NCBI GenBank assembly: GCA_016928125.1
Contig: JAFGLK010000512.1
Span: 1 to 5,889 of the forward strand
Direction of reading: 5' to 3'
Source of the DNA: Anaerolineae bacterium
GTDB lineage: Bacteria > Chloroflexota > Anaerolineae > UBA1429
DNA: 5,889 bases
Within the stretch, counting starts at the first letter, position 1, and each line of letters opens with the position of its first letter. Shown one piece after another: positions 1 through 4,818 of the stretch. The position numbers and the translations under genes were made by a program. The notes beneath the pieces are model-generated. The model was not told where the DNA came from, did not search any database, and worked only from the letters and a program-made list of their open reading frames with translations.

Positions 1-810
1 CCGGTGGCCCTGCTCAAGCTGGCGGCCTCGCTCCAGCCAGAGCAGGTGCAAGGCCGCGTGATCCTCATCCCCGCTCTGAACCTCCCCGCGGTCCGCGCCG
101 GCGCGCGCCTCTCGCCGCTGGACGGCATGAACATGAACCGAGCCTTCCCCGGCGAGTATAGCGGCAGCACCACCAGCATGTTGGCGCACTATCTGACACA
201 CGTGCTCTTTCCCCTGGCGGACATCGTCATGGACATTCACAGCGGCGGGCGCTCGATGGTTTTCTATCCCTGCGCCACACTGCATCGCGTCCCCGACGAC
301 GGTCAGTACGCGCGCATGTTGGCCGCCGCCCGGGTGTGGGGCGCCCGCTATGTGTTCGTCTACGCCGATGTGGCGGGCGAGGGGCTCTTGCCCGTGCAGG
401 CCGAGCGCATGGGCAAGCTGGTGGTCACCACCGAGATGGGCGGCAACGGTGACTGCAATCCGGGCGTGTTGCACCTGACCGAGCGCGGCGTGCGCAACGT
501 GATGATCCAGCAGGGCCTGCTCAAGGGCGAGATCGCGCGGCCTGAGTACGAGCCCATCACCGTCGCGGCCACCGAGGTGGCGGACTATGTGGAGGCCCCG
601 GCCGATGGCCTCTATGAAAGCTTCTTCGAGGTGGGCGCCGAGATCCGTGCGGGCCAGGCCGTGGGCCAGATGCACTATCCCGAGCGGGCCGATTCCCCAG
701 CAGAGCAGGTGATCGCCCAGACCTCGGGGATTCTCATCGGCCGGCGCGCCATCGGAGCGACCCAGCAGGGCGACAATGTGGCCACCATCGCTCGGCCGAT
801 ACTGGCCTGA
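1..810 (+). CDS. Succinylglutamate desuccinylase/aspartoacylase family zinc deacylase, 5'-truncated by window edge
   Basis: The reading frame is open from the first base, so the start codon lies left of the window and about 269 codons are visible. Counting the GTG at 4-6 as residue 1, the family signatures are MNMNRAFPG (42-50, substrate-binding Asn/Arg), DIHSGG (77-82, with His79 as the third zinc ligand) and TTEMGG (142-147, with Glu144 as the likely general base). The first zinc motif (HGxE type) should lie in the missing N-terminus. The C-terminal third (about 185-268) fits the small beta-domain of this family. Members run about 320-350 residues, so roughly 60-80 are missing. Known relatives hydrolyse amide bonds of N-acyl amino acids: AstE, aspartoacylase, and DoeB, which deacetylates N-acetyl-diaminobutyrate in ectoine breakdown. 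No ectoine genes are visible, so I do not assign a substrate. It lies 138 bp upstream of the SDR gene on the same strand and may belong to the same module. Family is sure; substrate is unknown. Confidence 0.88.
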   Translation, partial: PVALLKLAASLQPEQVQGRVILIPALNLPAVRAGARLSPLDGMNMNRAFPGEYSGSTTSMLAHYLTHVLFPLADIVMDIHSGGRSMVFYPCATLHRVPDDGQYARMLAAARVWGARYVFVYADVAGEGLLPVQAERMGKLVVTTEMGGNGDCNPGVLHLTERGVRNVMIQQGLLKGEIARPEYEPITVAATEVADYVEAPADGLYESFFEVGAEIRAGQAVGQMHYPERADSPAEQVIAQTSGILIGRRAIGATQQGDNVATIARPILA

Positions 811-855
811 GCGCCCAGGTCAGAGCGGCTAATCCGTGAGCCACGCTGGGCCCGC

Positions 856-885
856 TTGCTCTGTCATGCCTTCGTCAAGTACATT
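856..885 (+). promoter_or_regulatory. Weak candidate sigma70-like promoter for the SDR-led cluster
   Basis: TTGCTC (856-861) and TACATT (880-885) are separated by 18 bp. They match TTGACA in 3 of 6 and TATAAT in 4 of 6 positions. The site would start transcription near 892, about 57 bases before the SDR start. The 138-bp gap after the deacylase is long enough for a promoter, but the match is poor and could be chance; read-through from the upstream gene is equally possible. Confidence 0.22.
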
Positions 886-891
886 GTGGAG

Positions 892-916
892 GGTCTGCCC
901 GTCCATGGGCCGGACC
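892..916 (+). other. Imperfect hairpin in the 811-948 intergenic region
   Basis: GGTC-T-GCCC (892-900) pairs with GGGC-CG-GACC (907-916) around a six-base loop, giving two 4-bp stems separated by a small 1x2 internal loop. There is no following T-run, so it is not a typical intrinsic terminator. It could be a weak 3'-end structure of the deacylase transcript or part of the leader of the SDR transcript. The rest of 811-948 shows nothing else that I can name. Confidence 0.25.
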
Positions 917-948
917 GCATCATCTCAAGCTGACCGGGAGTAGGCACA

Positions 949-1716
949 ATGTCTGATCGCAAGAAGCTATTCATCACCGGGGCCACGGGGCGCGTTGGGA
1001 CGGCCCTCTGTCGGGAATTGCGCCCACGCTACGATCTGCGCCTGCTGGTGCACACGAGGGCGCCTGAAGACCTTGGCCCAACCGACGAGGTGGTGGCCGC
1101 CGATGTGGCGGACTATGCCGCCATGGTCGAGGCATCGGCGGGCGTGGATGTCATCGTGCATCTGGCCCTCTCGGGCTGGCGGCGCGGCATGACCGAGGCC
1201 GAGCGAGCTCAGCTGACCTTCGATGTGGATATGAGGGGCACCTATTGCGTCTATGAGGCGGCGCGCATCAACCACATCCCCACCGTCGTGTTCGCCAGCA
1301 CCAACCACGTCACCGGCATCAATGAGAAGCGGGGCATTCTCTCTCAGCCGGATATGCCCCTGCGGCCCGACAGCATCTATGGGGCGGGCAAGGCCTTTGG
1401 CGAGGCGCTGGGGCGATATTACGTCGATGTGCATGGATTGCGGGTCTTTTGCCTGCGCATCGCCAATTTCAATGGCCGCGAGGAGCCGGGGCGCCTCTAT
1501 GAGCCCGGGCAGTCGCGCTGGCTCAGCCCGCGCGACCTGGCGCAGCTTGTCTGGCGCTGCATCGAGACCGTTGAGCTGGATTGGGGCATCTTTTACGGCG
1601 TGTCTCAGGGCGCCGAGGCCAAATGGGACCTGTCCAACGCCCGCGAGTTGTTGGGCTATGCGCCGCAGGACGACGGCTCGGCCGAGGAATACCGTCAGCG
1701 CTACATCTCGGGCTGA
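949..1716 (+). CDS. NAD(P)-dependent extended SDR, uronate dehydrogenase-like
   Basis: The protein has 255 residues. The Rossmann fingerprint GATGRVG is at 11-17, Asp52 in ADVADY is the adenine-contacting acidic residue, and the active site holds FASTNHVTG (116-123, Ser/Thr) with YGAGK (Tyr144, Lys148). The motif around STNH, the RPDSIYG stretch and the C-terminal KWDLSNARELLGY region resemble bacterial uronate dehydrogenase (about 265 residues), which oxidises the C1 hemiacetal of galacturonate or glucuronate to the aldarolactone with NAD+. I therefore infer a sugar or uronate dehydrogenase; a UDP-sugar epimerase is less likely because the protein is short. One oddity: the Asn usually found in the N-x-x-G-T motif after the fourth strand is Asp94 here. 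The ATG at 949 is preceded by GGGAG at 936-940 with 8-bp spacing. The gene heads a cluster with the FAD oxidoreductase 40 bp downstream. The SDR class is certain; the substrate is moderately supported. Confidence 0.9.
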   Translation: MSDRKKLFITGATGRVGTALCRELRPRYDLRLLVHTRAPEDLGPTDEVVAADVADYAAMVEASAGVDVIVHLALSGWRRGMTEAERAQLTFDVDMRGTYCVYEAARINHIPTVVFASTNHVTGINEKRGILSQPDMPLRPDSIYGAGKAFGEALGRYYVDVHGLRVFCLRIANFNGREEPGRLYEPGQSRWLSPRDLAQLVWRCIETVELDWGIFYGVSQGAEAKWDLSNARELLGYAPQDDGSAEEYRQRYISG

Positions 1717-1745
1717 GCAGGCCCGGTGTGCACGGGAGTAGATGC

Positions 1746-1753
1746 GGAGGGAG
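1746..1753 (+). promoter_or_regulatory. Ribosome binding site that decides the start of the FAD oxidoreductase
   Basis: GGAGGGAG lies with its GGAGG core six bases before the ATG at 1757. An in-frame ATG at 1742 would place this site inside the coding region and has only GGGAG at 1734-1738, three bases away. The 1757 start is therefore preferred. Confidence 0.7.
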
Positions 1754-1756
1754 AAC

Positions 1757-3025
1757 ATGGGCAGATCGCGAACCATCGAGGAGCCGGCTCGCCGGATTCC
1801 CGTCATGGACGGGGTGGACGTGCTGGTGGCCGGCGGAGGACCGGCTGGGATCGCTGCCGCGCTGGCCGCAGCGCATGAAGGCGCCCGCACGCTGTTGGTC
1901 GAGCGCTATGGGTACCTGGGAGGCATGATCACCGGGGCGCATGTGGTGGCCATCCTGGGCGTGGGCGATGGCACCCGCCCCCTGGCCCGAGGGATTGTGG
2001 CGGAGATCCATCGACGCCTCGAGCCGCTGGGCGGCGTGGAGGGGCTCGGGCCGGCGCCGTCCGAAGACGATCCTGAGCGCGCGTCACGCCGCGATAGCGG
2101 CGACTATCGGGTGGATGCCGAGCTCTTCAAATGGCAGGCGGCCGAGATGCTGCGCGAGGCCGGCGTCGAGCTGCTGTTGCATACCCTGGTCTGCCGTCCG
2201 GTCATTCAGGATGGCCGGGTCAGCGGCGCCTTTGTGGAGAGCAAGAGCGGCCGCCAAGCCATCTTAGCCCAGGTCACCATCGATGGAACGGCGGATGCCG
2301 ATCTGGCCTACCGGGCCGGCGTCCCCTGCGACAACGAGACCCACGACGTGACCCTGGTGACGCGCGTCGAGGGCGTGGATCGGGAGCGCGTGGAGGCCTT
2401 TGCAGTCCAGGAGCCTGATGCTTACGCAGCGATCATGGCGGAGGCCGCCCGACTGAATGGCGACACTCCCATAGGGAAACCGCGCTACCTGAAGCAGATC
2501 GACGTGACCGACGCCAGCGAGCTCACACGCGCCGAGATCCAGTTGCGTCGCGAAGCCTTTGAGACGCTGCGCTATCTGCAAAGCAAGCTTCCCGGCTATG
2601 AACAGGCGCATCTCGCGATCACCTATCCGCAGCTCGGCGTGCGCCAGAGCCGGCGCATCCACGGCGAATACACGCTGGTGGACGACGACCTGATCGCCAG
2701 CCGTCACTTTGGCGATGGCATCGCGCGCCTGGGGGTCTACTTTCCGGATTGGGGGCCGATCTATCAGCGCAAGGGCCTGGCCTATGACATCCCGTATCGG
2801 TGTTTGGTGCCGGAGAACGTGGAGGGTCTCCTCGTGGCTGGCCGGAGCATCTCGTGTGACTATCGCACCTGCAACACGATGCGCCTGATCGTGCCCTGTT
2901 TTGTCACCGGCCAGGCCGCTGGCGCGGCCGCCGCTATCGCCGTGGAGCTCGGCCGGCAGCCACGCGCGATCCCCACCGAGACGCTGCGGCAAGCCCTGGC
3001 TCAACAGGGGGCTTACTTGGGATAG
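1757..3025 (+). CDS. FAD-dependent oxidoreductase, FAD_oxidored (PF12831) type
   Basis: The protein has 422 residues from ATG 1757, or 427 from the in-frame ATG at 1742. The N-terminal dinucleotide fold reads DVLVAGGGPAG (21-31), with Glu49 as the ribose-binding acid after the second strand and a following Gly-Gly (55-56). DGTADADLAYRAG (176-188) is the family motif near the flavin, GVRQSRRIHGEY (294-305) is the diagnostic PF12831 motif, and the C-terminal flavin-closing segment is VAGRSIS...GQAAGAAAA (360-393). No signal peptide or membrane helix is seen, so it is probably cytoplasmic. Family members are flavoproteins with mostly unknown substrates, often in carbohydrate or organic-acid gene clusters. 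Cys367, Cys372 and Cys381 lie in the closing segment, a spacing that is not a standard iron-sulfur motif. It follows the SDR by 40 bp and precedes the PK-C-like gene by 20 bp, consistent with an operon that carries out successive oxidations. The substrate and electron acceptor cannot be assigned. Confidence 0.9.
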   Translation: MGRSRTIEEPARRIPVMDGVDVLVAGGGPAGIAAALAAAHEGARTLLVERYGYLGGMITGAHVVAILGVGDGTRPLARGIVAEIHRRLEPLGGVEGLGPAPSEDDPERASRRDSGDYRVDAELFKWQAAEMLREAGVELLLHTLVCRPVIQDGRVSGAFVESKSGRQAILAQVTIDGTADADLAYRAGVPCDNETHDVTLVTRVEGVDRERVEAFAVQEPDAYAAIMAEAARLNGDTPIGKPRYLKQIDVTDASELTRAEIQLRREAFETLRYLQSKLPGYEQAHLAITYPQLGVRQSRRIHGEYTLVDDDLIASRHFGDGIARLGVYFPDWGPIYQRKGLAYDIPYRCLVPENVEGLLVAGRSISCDYRTCNTMRLIVPCFVTGQAAGAAAAIAVELGRQPRAIPTETLRQALAQQGAYLG

Positions 3026-3030
3026 CCGAT

Positions 3031-3039
3031 AGGAGGTGG
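3031..3039 (+). promoter_or_regulatory. Strong Shine-Dalgarno for the PK-C-like gene
   Basis: AGGAGGTGG, close to a perfect anti-SD complement, ends six bases before the ATG at 3046. It is the strongest ribosome binding site in the plus-strand cluster, which suggests that the small protein is made in quantity relative to its neighbours. Confidence 0.75.
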
Positions 3040-3045
3040 AAGCAG

Positions 3046-3594
3046 ATGGAACGAACGATCACCTATTTCGAACAACCGGGCGAAGACAATACCGCCGCCG
3101 TCTTTGAGATTGTCGATGCCGCTCTGGCTGAGACGGGCATCCGCAAAATCGTACTGGCCTCGACGCGCGGCGGCACGGCGCGATACGCCCTGGACCACTG
3201 CGGCGGGCGAGATGTGCGTCTCATCATCGTGCCACACCAGTACGGCTTTGGCCCTACCGGAGAGCAGCGTTTTCCACAAGAGCTGGTGGCTCGGGCCGAG
3301 GCCGAGGGCCACGCGGTCTACTTTGGCACCATGCTGTTCCACGAGGAGCAACTGTGGGGCACAGGCACACCCCAGACCGTGGCGAACTTCTTGCGGTTTT
3401 TCTGCCAGGGCGTCAAGGTCTGCGTCGAGATCCTGCTGATGGCCGCCAACGGCGGGCTGGTGGATCCAGGGGAGGAGGTGGTGGTCGTGGCCGGGACCGG
3501 CCGCGGAGCCGACACCGCCCTGGTGATGACGGGCGGCACCAGCAGAGCGCCCAAGCAGGTACACATCTCGCGCATCTTGTGCAAGCCGCTCTAG
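3046..3594 (+). CDS. Stand-alone pyruvate kinase alpha/beta (C-terminal) domain-like protein
   Basis: The protein has 182 residues with no pyruvate kinase barrel or B domain. Recognisable parts are VLASTRGGTARYA (36-48), the PK-C type strand/Gly-rich loop/helix; GVKVCVEILLMAANGGLV (122-138); and VVVVAGTGRGADTALVM (145-161), a Gly-rich loop like the effector or phosphate-binding loop of PK-C. Free-standing proteins of this family exist in archaea and bacteria. Structural-genomics entries for Archaeoglobus and Methanothermobacter homologues are, as I recall, assigned to the PK C-terminal-like fold, and a flavin nucleotide may have been seen bound; that recollection needs checking. The function is unknown; a small-molecule or flavin-binding role fits the fold but is an inference. 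It is the last gene of the cluster, 20 bp after the FAD oxidoreductase. It lacks the pyruvate kinase catalytic residues, so it is not a pyruvate kinase. Confidence 0.87.
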   Translation: MERTITYFEQPGEDNTAAVFEIVDAALAETGIRKIVLASTRGGTARYALDHCGGRDVRLIIVPHQYGFGPTGEQRFPQELVARAEAEGHAVYFGTMLFHEEQLWGTGTPQTVANFLRFFCQGVKVCVEILLMAANGGLVDPGEEVVVVAGTGRGADTALVMTGGTSRAPKQVHISRILCKPL

Positions 3595-3605
3595 AGCGCG
3601 ACTGA

Positions 3606-3627
3606 GCAGGCCCAAATAGGGCACTGC
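3606..3627. terminator. Hairpin in the convergent junction, possible bidirectional terminator
   Basis: GCAGGCCC (3606-3613) pairs with GGGC-A-CTGC (3619-3627) around the loop AAATA: eight base pairs with one bulged A. It lies 11 bp after the stop codon of the PK-C-like gene and about 60 bp beyond the stop of the opposing aldo/keto reductase. No T-run follows on either strand, so it would be a non-canonical or Rho-assisted end. Confidence 0.4.
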
Positions 3628-3646
3628 CAGACCGGAGCAGCAGAGC

Positions 3647-3666
3647 CGTTTCTCGGCGACGAGACG
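3647..3666. terminator. Second junction hairpin with GNRA-type tetraloop
   Basis: TCTCG (3651-3655) and CGAGA (3660-3664) enclose GCGA, a GNRA tetraloop when read on the plus strand. CG/CG (3647-3648 and 3665-3666) extend the stem past a TT bulge. No T-run follows. Together with the hairpin at 3606-3627 it fills most of the 90-bp space between the two converging genes, so a role in transcript ending or 3'-end protection is plausible but unproven. Confidence 0.3.
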
Positions 3667-3684
3667 AACGCCTTGGCGTGAGCT

Positions 3685-4659
3685 TCAGGAAGCGGATAGA
3701 TTCGTGCCCGCAGCATCCTGCATGATGGCGTCGATGCGCGCCTTGTCCTCGGGCGACAGCGACCAACCAACGGCGCCGACATTTTCCTCGATCTCGCGGG
3801 TCCTGCGGCAGCCGGTGAGAGCCACCGCTACGCCGGGATGGCCTAGCACCCAATTCACGGCCAACTGGGGCATGGTGACGCCCAGGGACCGGGCGACGGC
3901 CTTGAGGCGCTCGACGACCGCGACATTTGTCGGCAGGTTGTCCGGGGCCATCAGGGGCAGGCCGCGCACCATGCCGCTGCGTCGCCAGTCGTCCTCGCCA
4001 AAGTGTGTCTCGGCGGTCACATTGCCCACGAGTAGGCCGGAGGAGAGACTGCCGTGGGCCATGGTGCTCACGCCATGTTCGCGGCCGAAATCGATGCAGT
4101 CTTCATTCCGCCGATCGAACAGGTTGTACACGATCTGGTTGGCGACAATTGGCCCCAGAGCCAAGGCCTGCTGCAATTCCGCGCGGTCATAGTTCGATAC
4201 GCCGATGTAGCGGGCTCGACCTGACGTGCGAACCTCCTCTAGCGCGGCGATGGTTTCTTCCATGGGGGTGCCGAGACGGGCGGGGGAATAGTGCACCAGA
4301 TAGAGATCCACATAGTCGGTGCGCAGCCGCTCCAGACTCTCGTCGATCTCGCGCAGAATCGATGCGCGGCTGCCGTCCCAGACGCGCTTGCCGCCCTCGG
4401 CCCAGCGAATGCCACACTTGGTAACGAGCACGACCTCCTTGCGGCGTGGCCCCAACGCTCGGCCGACGATTTCCTCCGCTCGGCCGAAACCATAGATCGG
4501 CGCCACGTCGATGCAGGTCACGCCCAGATCCAGCCCGCGAAAGATCGCCCGCACTACCTCCTGATCATCCACCGGACCGTATTCACGGTTGAGCTCAAAG
4601 GTGCCAAAGCCGATGGCCGAGGCTTTGAGATTGGTATCCCCAATCTTGCGATATTCCAC
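3685..4659 (-). CDS. Aldo/keto reductase
   Basis: The protein has 324 residues and starts at GTG (4657-4659). It is a complete (beta/alpha)8 aldo/keto reductase with the catalytic tetrad visible: Asp51 and Tyr56 in DVAPIYGFG, Lys81 in LVTKCG and His123 in YLVHYSP. GVSNY (153-157), NQIVYN (174-179) and the C-terminal G-x-R...EEN segment (283-293) are the nicotinamide and phosphate-binding elements. The length is normal for the AKR11/12-like bacterial group (YhdN-like and aldose dehydrogenase-like proteins), which act on sugars or small aldehydes with NADP(H). The exact substrate is not readable. No signal peptide is seen, so it is cytoplasmic. It converges on the plus-strand cluster and has its own promoter, so it is not part of that operon, although a sugar-linked redox role would fit beside a uronate dehydrogenase-like gene. 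Confidence 0.95.
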   Translation of the reverse strand: MEYRKIGDTNLKASAIGFGTFELNREYGPVDDQEVVRAIFRGLDLGVTCIDVAPIYGFGRAEEIVGRALGPRRKEVVLVTKCGIRWAEGGKRVWDGSRASILREIDESLERLRTDYVDLYLVHYSPARLGTPMEETIAALEEVRTSGRARYIGVSNYDRAELQQALALGPIVANQIVYNLFDRRNEDCIDFGREHGVSTMAHGSLSSGLLVGNVTAETHFGEDDWRRSGMVRGLPLMAPDNLPTNVAVVERLKAVARSLGVTMPQLAVNWVLGHPGVAVALTGCRRTREIEENVGAVGWSLSPEDKARIDAIMQDAAGTNLSAS

Positions 4660-4663
4660 ACCG

Positions 4664-4671
4664 CACCTCCC
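4664..4671 (-). promoter_or_regulatory. Ribosome binding site supporting the GTG start of the aldo/keto reductase
   Basis: On the minus strand GGGAGGTG lies with its GGAGG core six bases before the GTG at 4659. Going upstream, the same frame reaches a stop at 4708-4710 with no ATG or GTG in between, which fixes the GTG as the start. Confidence 0.8.
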
Positions 4672-4727
4672 AAGCAGTTGAGTCGCGCCACATTCACAGC
4701 TTGGCCTCTACATATCTTTCGCGGCAG

Positions 4728-4756
4728 AGTATAGGAAGCGGCCGAGCCGGGCGCAA
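4728..4756 (-). promoter_or_regulatory. Sigma70-like promoter of the aldo/keto reductase
   Basis: On the minus strand TTGCGC (4756-4751) is followed by a 17-bp spacer and TATACT (4733-4728). The -10 box matches TATAAT in 5 of 6 positions, the -35 box matches TTGACA in 3 of 6, and the spacing is ideal. Predicted initiation near 4721 gives a leader of about 60 bases. The -10 box sits in the most AT-rich part of this gap. Confidence 0.55.
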
Positions 4757-4775
4757 GCCACACAGACGCCGGGCG

Positions 4776-4785
4776 ATGGCGCCAT
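4776..4785. promoter_or_regulatory. Perfect 10-bp palindrome upstream of the reductase promoter, possible operator
   Basis: ATGGCGCCAT is a perfect palindrome centred about 60 bases upstream of the predicted reductase start, a position used by many activators. It does not extend beyond ten bases and may be chance in GC-rich DNA. Apart from this and the promoter, the 159-bp gap between PolX and the reductase shows nothing clear. Confidence 0.2.
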
Positions 4786-4818
4786 ACAGCACACATACCG
4801 TGAGTCGTTGGGCGCGCT

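Noticed and set aside
811..933. Frame stays open for about 40 codons after the deacylase stop, ending in a TGA at 931-933, as if a small peptide or gene remnant lay in the gap
   Set aside because: No ATG and no convincing ribosome binding site; 40 stop-free codons are unremarkable in GC-rich DNA and I could not match the peptide to a family.
577..1117. Short shared string GTGGCGGACTATG in the deacylase (577 on) and the SDR (about 1105 on)
   Set aside because: A 13-base match in two coding regions with the same codon bias, encoding unrelated protein segments; no evidence of duplication.
935..1741. CGGGAGTAG repeated at 935-943 and 1733-1741, before the SDR and the FAD oxidoreductase
   Set aside because: Nine bases shared around purine-rich ribosome binding regions; most simply explained by Shine-Dalgarno-like sequence rather than a regulatory repeat.
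1742..1756. Upstream in-frame ATG at 1742 as the start of the FAD oxidoreductase
   Set aside because: The best Shine-Dalgarno (1746-1753) lies between it and the ATG at 1757, which has the better spacing.
967..1890. Long open frame of 307 codons on the minus strand opposite the SDR gene
   Set aside because: It lies antisense to a gene with clear SDR motifs, resembles no family that I know, and is Arg/Ala/Pro-rich as expected from the complement of GC-rich coding DNA.
2264..3004. Open frame of 246 codons on the minus strand opposite the FAD oxidoreductase
   Set aside because: No domain motif; it mirrors the codon bias of the sense gene, which carries the conserved flavoprotein motifs.
3013..3624. 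Open frame of 203 codons on the minus strand opposite the PK-C-like gene
   Set aside because: It is a shadow of a well-supported gene that has a strong ribosome binding site; the antisense frame has no recognisable domain.
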